Notes: generated by a model not told the origin, from the sequence alone. DNA of 64,000 bases from Kribbella sp. NBC_00382 (GCF_036067295.1 NZ_CP107954.1:4340001-4404000), one strand, 5' to 3'. Shown: positions 51,069-59,846, counted from the first letter of the stretch. Translations and numbers: made by a program.

Positions 51069-52063
51069 CGGGGTGACTCCTCTCGTGGCGGAGCGGTCGT
51101 GCAGCGGGCGATGAGAGTTGGCGGTATTACTACAGGCGTGGTGGATGGGGCGCCGGTCAGGCGGGCATGAGCCGTCGTGAGGGTCTGGGTGGCGAGGGCA
51201 GCGGTGTTCTGGGCAACGGTGGTGAGGCTGATGTGGGAGAGCGCGGCGATGGTGGTGTTGTCGTAGCCGACCACCGACAGGTCTTCGGGGATCTCCAAGT
51301 GGGATTGGCGGATGGTGTCCAAGAAGCCCATCGCCAGGCGGTCGTTGAAGAGGGTGACGGCGGTGACGGGCGGGGCGTCGTTCAGGAAGGTCTTGGCGGC
51401 GTCGGCTCCGTCGACCTCCGTGCGCCCGCCGGGTTGGATGACCGGCTCGAGGCCGGCGTGACGCATGGCCTTGCGATAGCCGGTACGCCGCTCCGTCGCG
51501 CCGGGGGTCTTGAGGCCGTCGATGTGCAGGATGCGCGAATGGCCCAAAGACAGCAGGTGTTCCACGGCCAGCCGCGAGCCGGCCGAGTCATCGGTCCGTA
51601 CTACGTCGACGCCGGCCGCCCTGACGTTGCGGCCGACCGCGATGACGGGCTGTGACTCGGCCAGGGCTGAGAGCGCGGATGCGGAGAGCTGTGGGCCAAG
51701 GAGGATCAGCGCCTCGCAGCGGTAGTCCAGTAAGGACTGCACGGCTCGGGACTCGGCCCGCGACGGGGCGACGGCGCTGAGGGTGAGGTCGTAGCCGGCG
51801 GCTTCCGCAGCGGAGTACAGGGCTTCGACCAATTCACCATGGAAGGGCGCCCGGACGTCGAAGGTCACGCCGAGCAGTCGCGTTCTGGTACGGCCCAGTA
51901 GCCGGGCCCGATGGTCGGGCCGGTAGCCGAGCTCGTTCCCTGCGGCCAGTACCCGCGCCCTGGTCGCATCGCTGGCGCCCGGCGCATCGCGGTACACGAT
52001 CGACACGAGCGCCCGCGACACCCCGGCCAGCCGGGCGACATCCTCCATCGTGGCGCGGGGCAC
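51065..52063 (-). CDS. LacI family transcriptional regulator
   Basis: A 332-residue repressor. The HTH with hinge helix is at the N terminus (MEDVARLAGVSRALVSIVYR, LGYRPDHRARLLG), followed by a periplasmic-binding-like ligand domain. GTG 52063 has GGAGG at five bases; the TTG at 52075 is part of that site and is rejected. It heads the operon with PhyH and Gfo genes. The palindrome at 52144 is the likely operator, which would also face the divergent inositol dehydrogenase. Confidence 0.9.
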   Translation of the reverse strand: MPRATMEDVARLAGVSRALVSIVYRDAPGASDATRARVLAAGNELGYRPDHRARLLGRTRTRLLGVTFDVRAPFHGELVEALYSAAEAAGYDLTLSAVAPSRAESRAVQSLLDYRCEALILLGPQLSASALSALAESQPVIAVGRNVRAAGVDVVRTDDSAGSRLAVEHLLSLGHSRILHIDGLKTPGATERRTGYRKAMRHAGLEPVIQPGGRTEVDGADAAKTFLNDAPPVTAVTLFNDRLAMGFLDTIRQSHLEIPEDLSVVGYDNTTIAALSHISLTTVAQNTAALATQTLTTAHARLTGAPSTTPVVIPPTLIARCTTAPPREESPR

Positions 52064-52143
52064 GGATACCTCCAACTGGAACGAAAACGATTACGGCGCA
52101 GAAGTCTTGACGGGCCCATCAAAGCAGTGTTCGCTAGCTCGTG

Positions 52144-52159
52144 ACTAGAGCGCTCTAGT
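52144..52159. promoter_or_regulatory. LacI-type operator ACTAGAGCGCTCTAGT
   Basis: Perfect 16-base palindrome with central CG and GAGCGCTC core, as in actinomycete LacI-family sites such as that of CebR. Lies in the divergent region between lacI and the inositol dehydrogenase gene. Confidence 0.65.
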
Positions 52160-52169
52160 AGATGTTGCT

Positions 52170-52181
52170 ACTACTAGTAGT
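52170..52181. promoter_or_regulatory. Palindrome ACTACTAGTAGT before the inositol dehydrogenase gene
   Basis: Perfect 12-base palindrome 11 bases from the LacI-type site and 48 bases before the dehydrogenase ATG. Could be the site of the HutC-type GntR encoded just downstream. Confidence 0.4.
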
Positions 52182-52228
52182 TGCTCGTCACAACGGGGCA
52201 CACCAGACGTCATGAGGAGATCGACCAC

Positions 52229-53266
52229 ATGCGTACCGACCATGGGCTGCAAGTCATCCGGATCGCCTTGATCGGCGCCGGCCGGATCGGCACCATGCAC
52301 GCGGGCAACGTCGCGCGCAGAGTCCCGGCCGCCGAGCTGGCCGCAGTGGTCGACCCGCGGGTCGATGTGGCCGAGGCCCTCGCGGCGAAGTACGACGCGC
52401 GGGCGTATCCCGACATCGACGACGTGCTGAAGGATCCCGAGATCGACGCCGTCGCGATCACCTCGATCGCGAAGGTGCACAGCGAGTTGGCGGTCCGCGC
52501 CGCCGAGGCCGGCAAGGCGGTCTTCTGCGAGAAGCCGGCGTCGCTCGAGCTGGCCGAGATGGATCGCGCGATCGCCGCCACCAAGCAAGCGGGGGTGGTC
52601 TTCCAGGTCGGCTTCAACCGCCGGTTCGCCAGCGACTTCGCGGCCGCGCACGCCGCGGTCGTCAACGGCGAGATCGGTACGCCGCAGCTGATGCGCTCGG
52701 TCACCCGCGATCCCGGCTGGCCGGGCGGGATGACGCACGCGGCCGGCATCAAGCCCTGGACGATCTTCCGCGAGACGTTGATCCACGACTTCGACACGTT
52801 GCTCTGGCTCAACCCGGGTGGCCGGCCGGTCGAGGTGTACACGCGTGCTGATGCGCTGGTCGCCCCGCAGTACAAGGAGACCGGGCTGATCGACACGGCC
52901 GCGGTGATGCTCAGCTTCGACAACGGCGCGATCGCGACCGCGGAGGCGAACTTCTCCGCGCTGTACGGGTACGACGTGCGCGGTGAGGTGTTCGGCTCGA
53001 AGGGCATGGTGACGGCCGGCCGGCACGCGAACAGTCCGATGCTGCGGTACGGCGAGCACGGGATCAGCCAGCAGACGCTGCGCAGCGACGAGGAGATGTT
53101 CACCGACGCGTACGTCGCGGAGATGTCCCAGTTCGCCGACGCGATCCGGACCGGTTCGACGCCGCCGGTCACCGGCGAGGACGCCCGCAACGCCCTCAAG
53201 GTCGCGCTGGCCGCGATGAAGTCGCACGAGGAACGCCGCCCGGTCCAGCTGGACGAGCTCGGATGA
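52229..53266 (+). CDS. Inositol 2-dehydrogenase paralogue
   Basis: A 345-residue Gfo/Idh/MocA enzyme of the IolG branch: GAGRIGTMHAGNV, CEKPAS, NRRFASDF and HDFDTLLWLNPG. ATG 52229 is chosen since GAGGAG lies nine bases before it; the frame extends upstream to TTG 52181 without support. Third iolG-like gene of the window. It lies alone with a GntR gene behind it and opposite the LacI operon, so it may serve another inositol isomer or an inositol derivative. Confidence 0.87.
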   Translation: MRTDHGLQVIRIALIGAGRIGTMHAGNVARRVPAAELAAVVDPRVDVAEALAAKYDARAYPDIDDVLKDPEIDAVAITSIAKVHSELAVRAAEAGKAVFCEKPASLELAEMDRAIAATKQAGVVFQVGFNRRFASDFAAAHAAVVNGEIGTPQLMRSVTRDPGWPGGMTHAAGIKPWTIFRETLIHDFDTLLWLNPGGRPVEVYTRADALVAPQYKETGLIDTAAVMLSFDNGAIATAEANFSALYGYDVRGEVFGSKGMVTAGRHANSPMLRYGEHGISQQTLRSDEEMFTDAYVAEMSQFADAIRTGSTPPVTGEDARNALKVALAAMKSHEERRPVQLDELG

Positions 53267-53345
53267 GCACCCCAAGATTGGAAGAGATCTGATCAAATCC
53301 ATGCTTCGACTCGACGGTGCGCCCTCGACACCCCAAGATGTGCCC

Positions 53346-54089
53346 ATGAGCACCGTCCAGGTCAGCGTAGATCGCACCAGCCGCACCCCGCTTCACGTAC
53401 AACTCGCACAGCAGCTCGAAGCGGCGATCCAGGGCGGTGACCTCCCGGTCGGTTCCCGGCTCAGCAACGAGGTGGACCTCGCCGAGGCGTACGGCCTCAG
53501 CCGCCCCACCGTCCGCCAGGCGATCGCCCGGCTGGTCGACCAGGGCCTGCTGGTCCGCAAGCGCGGCGTCGGCACACAGGTGGTCGGCAACTCCGGTCAG
53601 GTCCGCCGCAGCCTCGAACTGACCAGCCTGTACGACGACCTCGCCGCGGCCCACCGCAAGCCGCAGACCGAGGTGCTGCGGTTCGGTATCGCCCCAGCGA
53701 CCCCAGATGTCGCCGCAGCGCTCCAATGCGAGCAGGGCGATCGCGTACTGCGCCTGGAGCGGCTCCGTCGGGCCGACGGCGAGCCGCTGGCCCTGATGCG
53801 CAACTGGCTGCCCCCGGAGATGCTCGACACCGACCCGAACACCCTGGCGGAGCGCGGGCTGTACGAGCTGCTCCGGGCAGAGGGGGTGCGCCTGAAGGTG
53901 GCGCACCAGACGATCTCAGCTCAGCCCGCTACTGCAGAGCAAGCCCGGCTCCTCATGGAAGAGCCGGGCTATCCGCTGCTGGCGACCACACGGATCACCT
54001 ACGACGACCACGGGCGCGCGGTGGAGTACGGCTCCCACCTGTTCCGTGCCTCGCGCTACGCCTTCGAACACACCCTCGTCCACCGCTGA
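53346..54089 (+). CDS. HutC-type GntR regulator
   Basis: A 247-residue winged-helix regulator with UTRA domain, paralogous to the regulator at 29706 (shared SLYDDLAAAHRKPQTEV and MRNWLPPEM areas). ATG 53346 is the family start (VQVSVDRTSRTPLHVQL); no ribosome site is clear. Two CACCCCAAGAT repeats (53268 and 53329) precede it. Probable control of the inositol dehydrogenase gene in front of it. Confidence 0.87.
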   Translation: MSTVQVSVDRTSRTPLHVQLAQQLEAAIQGGDLPVGSRLSNEVDLAEAYGLSRPTVRQAIARLVDQGLLVRKRGVGTQVVGNSGQVRRSLELTSLYDDLAAAHRKPQTEVLRFGIAPATPDVAAALQCEQGDRVLRLERLRRADGEPLALMRNWLPPEMLDTDPNTLAERGLYELLRAEGVRLKVAHQTISAQPATAEQARLLMEEPGYPLLATTRITYDDHGRAVEYGSHLFRASRYAFEHTLVHR

Positions 54090-54127
54090 CCGACCCCTCA
54101 GGCGACCAGCGGCGGACGAGAGAGCCT

Positions 54128-55405
54128 CTACTGCTTGGTGCCGGGGAACTTCCAGTCCTTGTTCCCCGCCATGTCCAGCAACTTCTCGGCGCTGATGGCA
54201 GGCTTCGGCCGGGTGTGCTTGGAGCCCTTCTCCTCAACCGCGTTGTAGCTGGTGATGCTGATATGGCGGCCGTCCGGGTAGTAGATGTCGGCCATGTTCT
54301 CCAGTACGCCTTCCTTGGCCTGCCGAGCGTCGCTGTACTCGGGCTCGTTCTTGATCCAGCCGGCAACGGACCCGTCCGCCCGTACCGTGCAGTGGCTGGG
54401 TGAGCCCTCTACGCCACACTTCTTGATCGTCGGCACCTCGTACGTGATGAAGACCCCGACGTACGACAGGCCCTTGCCGTCGTTGACGAGCACGGATGCC
54501 GCGTTGTAGTCCTCAGGTAGGCCGCCTCGGGTTGCCGGCTGAGTAACCTGCAAACCTCTCGGCAGCACCTTCTTGAGTGTCTGCAGGGTCTCCTGCACCG
54601 GTACTGGGGGCTTGCTCGTGCCAGGACTCGTCGGCAGAGGCTTTCCCGGATCGGTCGACTTCGGCGGCTGGGGCGGGAAGCGCCAGAGCTTGCTGTCCGC
54701 GATCGTCGTCAGCTCGGCGGTGGTCAGAGCAGGCTTGGGACGGGACTTCTCGACCGTGATGGCGCCGCTTCGAGTCACAGTGGGGCCGTTGAAGCTCGAC
54801 AGGGCGATCGACTCGCCGCCGGGGCGGACGAGGTAGATGCGGTTGGTGAGGACGCCAGGAATCCGCTCGTCGACCTCCTCCTTCACGACCGTGAGCACGG
54901 AGCCGTCCGCGCGGGGGGCGCAGGTGCCGGGCTTCTGGTCCGAGCAGCCCTGGTTCTTCCCCCACTCTGGTCTGATCGCCAGGCTGAGCAGGGACAGCCC
55001 CTTGCCGTCGTTGACGATCAGCTCTGCCTGGTAGCCCCCGCCGTCGTCCCAGACCTGGGCCTTGGTGACCTTGAGGCCTGCGGGCAGGAGCTTGGTCAGC
55101 GTCGCCTGGGTTTCCTTCATGGTGACCGGCTTCGGTGCCTGCTTGGTGATCGTGGCCTGCTGCTTGGTCGCAGTACCAGCGGGTGCCGGCGGGGTGTCCT
55201 TGGCGAAGAGCTGGCTGCCGCCGACGATGACGCCGGCCGTGGCAACGATCGCGGCCGCGCCGGTGAAGCTGATCAGCGCGGTGCGACGGCGGCGCAGGGT
55301 CACGCCGCGGGCCATGCCGCGTTCGACCAGGTCACTGGACTCGGGTTCGAGGTTCTCGGTGGCCCGATGCATCAGCTCGGGCAGGGTGTCGTTCAGGTTC
55401 TTCAT
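54128..55405 (-). CDS. Membrane protein with two tandem repeated outer domains, partner of the sigma factor
   Basis: A 425-residue protein. A cytoplasmic N terminus (about 45 residues, ELMHRATENLEPES, RRRR) could hold the sigma factor, followed by one membrane helix (44-66) and a Pro/Thr linker. Outside are two copies of a domain of about 140 residues: both start with T-L-x-x-LLP-x-GL-x-VT, contain LIVNDGKGLS/VLVNDGKGLS, a two-Cys loop before RADGSV, and end in W(R/K)FP. It lies 16 bases after the sigma gene, so an anti-sigma or surface-sensor role is likely but unproven. Confidence 0.75.
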   Translation of the reverse strand: MKNLNDTLPELMHRATENLEPESSDLVERGMARGVTLRRRRTALISFTGAAAIVATAGVIVGGSQLFAKDTPPAPAGTATKQQATITKQAPKPVTMKETQATLTKLLPAGLKVTKAQVWDDGGGYQAELIVNDGKGLSLLSLAIRPEWGKNQGCSDQKPGTCAPRADGSVLTVVKEEVDERIPGVLTNRIYLVRPGGESIALSSFNGPTVTRSGAITVEKSRPKPALTTAELTTIADSKLWRFPPQPPKSTDPGKPLPTSPGTSKPPVPVQETLQTLKKVLPRGLQVTQPATRGGLPEDYNAASVLVNDGKGLSYVGVFITYEVPTIKKCGVEGSPSHCTVRADGSVAGWIKNEPEYSDARQAKEGVLENMADIYYPDGRHISITSYNAVEEKGSKHTRPKPAISAEKLLDMAGNKDWKFPGTKQ

Positions 55406-55420
55406 CGGGTCCTTCTTCTC

Positions 55421-55921
55421 TCAGAGAGCGATCAGGTGGTCGACGTCCGCGCCGAGGACGGCGCGCAGCCGGTCCAGAGCACGGGACGTCCGGGTCCTGA
55501 TCGCACCGGCGTTCTTGCCGAGATCCAGCGCGACCTGTTCGACGCTGCGATCTTCGAAGAACCGCAGCACCAGCACCGCTCGATCCAGGGGCGCCAGCTC
55601 GGCCAGCGCGTTCTGCAGGGACAACCGCAGCTCGACGTCACCAGGGCGTTCGGCGCGCTCGGGCATCGTGGCGGTCGGCTGCTCGGTCCAGCTGCGCCGG
55701 CGGCGCTGCGAGATGAAGGTCCGCACCAGCACCGTCTGCGCGTAGGCCGGCGGATTGTCGATCCGGTGCAGTCCCTTCCAGGCCCGGTACATCTTCGCCA
55801 GCGTCTCCTGGACCAGGTCCTCGGCGTGATGCCGATCGCCCGCCAGCAGCCAGGCCGTCCGGTAAAGATGAGGCGTTCGCGCTCTGGCGAACTCCTCGAA
55901 CTCATCGGTCGTCGGTCTCAT
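55421..55921 (-). CDS. SigE-family ECF RNA polymerase sigma factor
   Basis: A 166-residue group 4 sigma factor. Region 2 (YRTAWLLAGDRHHAEDLVQETLAKMYRAW) and region 4 (LAPLDRAVLVLRFFEDRSVEQVALDLG) are clear; the linker is short as in the SigE family of actinobacteria (cytoplasmic factors). ATG 55921 with AGAGG close upstream is preferred to 55945. Downstream lies its probable membrane partner. Confidence 0.9.
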   Translation of the reverse strand: MRPTTDEFEEFARARTPHLYRTAWLLAGDRHHAEDLVQETLAKMYRAWKGLHRIDNPPAYAQTVLVRTFISQRRRRSWTEQPTATMPERAERPGDVELRLSLQNALAELAPLDRAVLVLRFFEDRSVEQVALDLGKNAGAIRTRTSRALDRLRAVLGADVDHLIAL

Positions 55922-56210
55922 TGCTGCCTCTCGTCGTGGTCTCACCCTGTACGACGCATCGGGCCAACCGGCCTGTTACAGCGGCAGCTCCGCCGATCCG
56001 GCGGCTTTGTTCGAGCTGTACCAAGCGCTGCAACAAGCTGCAACCGGGTGGACCGTAAGGTGACCGGCTGGATACGGTCGGTGAACCTCTGGCGTGTCAC
56101 GGTTATCCACAGGCCGCCGGGATCGGGCTGGCGCCGGTGGGCCCCGGGTTGAAAGGATGTCGCTCAGGGTGACCGGACGGGTCGCCGGACGAGATGCTCA
56201 CGGGGAGACG

Positions 56211-57488
56211 ATGACAGCCGACAGACTTGCCCCACGCCGGTACGGCGGGGGCGACGCGGTCGAGCTGATCGATGCCCAGGTCCGTGATCTCGTCCGGCGG
56301 GAGGGCATCGACCCGCTGCGCAATCCGGGCGCGGTGGTCGCGATCGTGGCGACGGTCGTCAAGGAGTACGACGAGCGCAGCCTGACCGGAATCGTGCCGC
56401 CGATCGGTGACCTCGAGGCGGTCAGCCGGGAGGTGCACGACCGGGTGGCCGGCTTCGGCCCGCTGCAGCGTTATCTCGATGACCCGGCGGTCGAGGAGAT
56501 CTGGATCAACGAGCCGAGCCGCGTCTTCATCGCGCGCGAGGGCCGGCACGAGCTGACCACCACGGTGCTGACCGAGGAGGAGGTCAGCGACCTGGTCGAG
56601 CGGATGCTGAAGACGACCGGCCGGCGGATCGACGTCTCCCAGCCGTTCACCGACGCGCGGCTGCCCGACGGCAGCCGGGTGCACATCGTGCTCGGCGGTA
56701 TCACCCAGCGCTATGCGGCGATAAATATCCGCAAGTTCACCGTCCGCGCGACCCGGCTGGCCGACCTGGTCGCGCTCGGCTCGCTGACCCAGCACGCCGC
56801 CGCGGTGCTCGACGCGGCTGTCGCCTGCGGTCTCAACATCCTGGTCTCCGGCGGCACCCAGGCGGGCAAGACGACGATGCTGAACGCGTTGTCCGGTTCG
56901 ATCCCCGGCAGCGAGCGGGTGATCAGCTGCGAAGAGGTCTTCGAGATCAAGCTGCCGATCCCGGACTGGGTCTCGATGCAGACCCGGCAGGCGGGTCTCG
57001 AAGGGACCGGCGAGGTCCGGCTGCGCGACCTGGTCAAGGAGTCGCTGCGGATGCGGCCTTCGCGGGTCATCGTCGGAGAGGTGCGCGGCGAGGAATGCCT
57101 TGATCTCCTGCTGGCGTTGAACAGCGGCCTCCCTGGCATGTGCACGATCCACGCCAACTCCGCCCGCGAGGCGCTGACCAAAATGTGCACGCTGCCGCTG
57201 CTGGCTGGGGAAAACATCGGCTCGCGGTTCGTACTGCCGACCGTCGCGGGTTGCGTCGACCTGGTCGTCCATCTCGGGATCAGTCACGACGGTCAGCGGC
57301 GGGTGCGCGAGATCCTCGCGGTCAGCGGCCGGATCGAGGGCCAGGCGATCGAGACCGAAAACCTCTTCGCCACCGTCGACGGCCAGCTGCGCCGCGCCGA
57401 GGGTCAGCTGCCGCACCCCGAGCGCTTCCTGCAACGTGGGTACTCCCCGGCCGGCCTGCTCACCGAGCTACCGGGAGGACTGAGCTGA
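56211..57488 (+). CDS. tadA: Tad pilus secretion ATPase (CpaF/TadA)
   Basis: A 425-residue VirB11-like hexameric ATPase that powers Flp pilus assembly. Walker A GGTQAGKTT is at 214-222, followed by the Walker B/Glu box SCEEVFEIK and the His box TIHANSAREAL. ATG 56211 has GGGGA close upstream; the frame extends to 56094 without support. First gene of the tad operon. Neither a TadZ-like gene nor a prepilin peptidase is found in the window. Confidence 0.9.
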   Translation: MTADRLAPRRYGGGDAVELIDAQVRDLVRREGIDPLRNPGAVVAIVATVVKEYDERSLTGIVPPIGDLEAVSREVHDRVAGFGPLQRYLDDPAVEEIWINEPSRVFIAREGRHELTTTVLTEEEVSDLVERMLKTTGRRIDVSQPFTDARLPDGSRVHIVLGGITQRYAAINIRKFTVRATRLADLVALGSLTQHAAAVLDAAVACGLNILVSGGTQAGKTTMLNALSGSIPGSERVISCEEVFEIKLPIPDWVSMQTRQAGLEGTGEVRLRDLVKESLRMRPSRVIVGEVRGEECLDLLLALNSGLPGMCTIHANSAREALTKMCTLPLLAGENIGSRFVLPTVAGCVDLVVHLGISHDGQRRVREILAVSGRIEGQAIETENLFATVDGQLRRAEGQLPHPERFLQRGYSPAGLLTELPGGLS

Positions 57489-58348
57489 TGGGGCTTCTGC
57501 TCGGTCTGTTCTTCGGTGTCGGCGTGCTGCTGATCGTCTGGACCTTCGTCGCGCCACGCGAGGTGAGGGCCAGTACGGACGGCCGCCTGGTGACTCGTAG
57601 CCGCGACCTGCTCGCCGCGGCTGGGGTTGACGGCGTGACGCCGGCTGCATTCATCGGGGCCTGTGTGATCACGGGGTTTGTCGCGTTCGTGCTGATGTTC
57701 CTCGTCTCGGCGGCGTTGCCGATCGGGCTGGTCTTCGGGGTAATGGCTGGTGGGGCGCCGGTCGCTTTGCTGAAGGGGCGTGCGCGCAAGCGGCTGGCTG
57801 AGTTCCGCGAGTTGTGGCCCGATGTGGTCGACAACATCGCTTCAGCAGTACGGGCTGGGTTGTCGTTGTCGGAGGCGCTCGCTCAGGTGGGGGAGCGAGG
57901 GCCGTTGCCGTTGCGGGAGCCGTTCCGGCGGTTCGGGTCGGACTATGCGTCGACGGGTCGCTTCGCTGATTCGCTTGACCGGTTGAAGGCGCGGCTGGCA
58001 GATCCGGTCGGTGACCGGGTGATCGAGGCGCTGCGGATCGCGCGGGAGGTCGGTGGTGGCGACCTCGGCCGGCTACTGCGGTCGCTATCCAGCTTCCTGC
58101 GCGACGACGCACGGACCAGGTCCGAGCTGGAGGCCAGACAGTCCTGGTCGGTCAACGGCGCTCGGGTCGCAGTAGCCGCGCCCTGGCTGGTCCTGGCGAT
58201 GCTGTCCTTCCAAGGTGACGTGATCCAGCGCTACAACTCACCCGTCGGCGCGCTGATCGTCGGCGTCGGCGCCATCGTCTGCGTCATCGCCTACCGCCTG
58301 ATGCTAAGAATCGGCCGCCTCCCCGAACCCGAGCGGGTGCTCCGATGA
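57488..58348 (+). CDS. tadB: Tad pilus membrane protein TadB
   Basis: A 286-residue GspF-like platform protein with an N-terminal helix, a cytoplasmic four-helix domain (LWPDVVDNIASAVRAGLSLSEAL) and C-terminal helices. One-base overlap (TGATG) with the ATPase gene. Its stop overlaps the first start codon of the repeat array ahead of tadC. Confidence 0.87.
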   Translation: MGLLLGLFFGVGVLLIVWTFVAPREVRASTDGRLVTRSRDLLAAAGVDGVTPAAFIGACVITGFVAFVLMFLVSAALPIGLVFGVMAGGAPVALLKGRARKRLAEFRELWPDVVDNIASAVRAGLSLSEALAQVGERGPLPLREPFRRFGSDYASTGRFADSLDRLKARLADPVGDRVIEALRIAREVGGGDLGRLLRSLSSFLRDDARTRSELEARQSWSVNGARVAVAAPWLVLAMLSFQGDVIQRYNSPVGALIVGVGAIVCVIAYRLMLRIGRLPEPERVLR

Positions 58349-58728
58349 CCCCAACGCTTCTCGACGCCCTCCTCGCTGAGGGGCGGACGCCATGAGTCCG
58401 ATGCATCTCGATGCCTTCCCCGATCGCCGCAAAGCGGTCGCGACACGGTTCCTCGGTGAGGGTGGCTGCGATGAGCCTGATGGTCGCGGGCGTCATTCCC
58501 CGCGGAGGGCAGCCGCGATGAGTCCGACGGTTCTAGGCGCCTTCCGCGGTGAAGGTGGCTGCGATGAGTCCGCTAGTCGTGGGCGCCGCTCCCGGCGAGG
58601 GGCGGCTGCGATGAGTCTTGGCGCCATCCGCGGTGAGGGGTGGCCGCGATGAGTCCGATGGTCCTGGGTGCCTTTCCTGGCGAGGGGTGGCTGCGGTGAG
58701 TCCGATGGTGCTGGGTGCGTTCCTCGGT
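58345..58728 (+). repeat. Tandem array of eight start-codon units in front of tadC
   Basis: Start codons at 58345, 58392, 58471, 58518, 58564, 58611, 58649 and 58696, with steps of 47, 79, 47, 46, 47, 38 and 47 bases. Most units consist of a GAGGG(G)TGGCTGCG ribosome-site part, ATGAGTCCG and a GGGTGCCTTCC-like segment. The last unit is the true start of tadC (GTGAGTCCGATGGTGCTGG), so the array looks like repeated copies of the tadC initiation region. Since most steps are not multiples of three, the units fall into different frames; the longest frame (58392-58652, 86 codons) is probably not a real gene. Confidence 0.85.
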
Positions 58729-59634
58729 GCGTTGCTTGGTGGCGGGTTGCTGCTGGTGGTGCGTCGGTTGCCGTTCTTGCGCAAGCCGTCTGTCGACGAT
58801 CGGATCGGGCCGTACCTGCGTGACATCGGCGGGTCGGACGTGTTCCGCGGCGTGGTGAACTCGGGCTCGCCGTTCTATGCGATCGTCCGGCTCTTCGGTC
58901 CGTCATTGCGGGCGGGTGCTCAGCGGCTCGAGCGGATCCTCGGTGGGGCGGTGTCGATCCGGCGACGGCTGGCGCGGGCCGGAATCGACCGTACTGTTGA
59001 GGAATTCCGGATCGAGCAGGTGCTCTGGGGCGCCGTCGGGTTCGGAGTGGGGCTGGTGATCGCACTGGTCGCGTTGTCGCTCGGCATCGGGAATCCGATC
59101 GGTCTGCTGGTGCTGTCCTGCTTCCTTGCGGTCATCGGCGTACTGTCCCGCGACACGTACCTGACCAGCCAAGTGAGTCGCCGCGAACGCCGGTTGCTGG
59201 CCGAGTTGCCGACGGTCGCCGAGCTGCTGGCCTTGTCGGTCGCGGCCGGTGAAGGGCCGGCTGCTGCTCTGGACCGGGTCGCCAGGTCGTGCCGCGGCGA
59301 GCTGGCCGATGAGCTGCAACGAGTGCTCGCCGAGACGCGCGCCGGCGATCCGTTGGTCCGGGCGCTCGATGCGTTGGCGGATCGCAGCGGACTGGTTGCA
59401 CTGTCGCGTTTTGCTGATGGGCTTGCGGTCGCGCTCGAGCGCGGTACGCCGCTGGCCGACGTACTGCGCGCCCAAGCGGGTGACATCCGCGAAGCGAGCC
59501 GCCGCGAGCTGATCGAGTCGGGTGCCCGCCGGGAGGTCGCCATGATGATTCCGGTGGTGTTTCTCGTGCTCCCGGTGACCATTGCCTTCGCCTTCTATCC
59601 AGGCGCTGTCGGGATCCGGCTGATCGCCGGGTGA
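58696..59634 (+). CDS. tadC: Tad pilus membrane protein TadC
   Basis: A 312-residue GspF-domain protein partnering TadB. Hydrophobic N-terminal helix (MVLGAFLGALLGGGLLLVV), cytoplasmic domain with LPTVAELLALSVAAGEGPAAAL and C-terminal helices (MIPVVFLVLPVTIAFAF). GTG 58696 is chosen by the family start and the GAGGGG site; the frame is open further upstream through the repeat array. Translation may depend on how ribosomes pass the seven upstream start copies. Confidence 0.87.
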   Translation: MSPMVLGAFLGALLGGGLLLVVRRLPFLRKPSVDDRIGPYLRDIGGSDVFRGVVNSGSPFYAIVRLFGPSLRAGAQRLERILGGAVSIRRRLARAGIDRTVEEFRIEQVLWGAVGFGVGLVIALVALSLGIGNPIGLLVLSCFLAVIGVLSRDTYLTSQVSRRERRLLAELPTVAELLALSVAAGEGPAAALDRVARSCRGELADELQRVLAETRAGDPLVRALDALADRSGLVALSRFADGLAVALERGTPLADVLRAQAGDIREASRRELIESGARREVAMMIPVVFLVLPVTIAFAFYPGAVGIRLIAG

Positions 59635-59648
59635 ATTGAGGAGATGCC

Positions 59649-59846
59649 ATGTCCCTGTTGATGACCAGACTGTTCGTAGCGCTGGTGACCAAGCCCAGAC
59701 CGGCCGCGAAGGAACGCGGCGACGTCCCCGGCTGGGTCCTGATCACCGTGATGACCGCGGGCCTCGTGGTGGCGATCTGGGCGCTGGCAGCCGACCAACT
59801 CAAGGAGATGCTGAAGACAGCGCTGGACTCAGTCAGCAACAAATGA
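59649..59846 (+). CDS. Flp-type pilin-like small protein
   Basis: A 65-residue protein with a basic N terminus, a KERGDVPGW segment in the place of the prepilin cleavage site and one hydrophobic helix (WVLITVMTAGLVVAIWALA). GAGGAG precedes the ATG. Position after tadC fits the Flp pilin or a pilin-like subunit; the usual Glu at position 5 after cleavage is not clear. Four-base overlap with the next gene. Confidence 0.7.
   Translation: MSLLMTRLFVALVTKPRPAAKERGDVPGWVLITVMTAGLVVAIWALAADQLKEMLKTALDSVSNK

Noticed and set aside
56103..56111. DnaA box TTATCCACA before cpaF, with another inside iolD (37336-37344, inverted)
   Set aside because: Only single copies, one within a coding region, and no dnaA, dnaN or A/T-rich unwinding region; not an origin.
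58392..58652. 86-codon ORF in the tadC array
   Set aside because: It consists of the repeat units read in one frame; no membrane helix or known fold. Better seen as a product of the array.
58345..58728. CRISPR-like array
   Set aside because: Units are contiguous degenerate tandem copies with no unique spacers and no cas genes.
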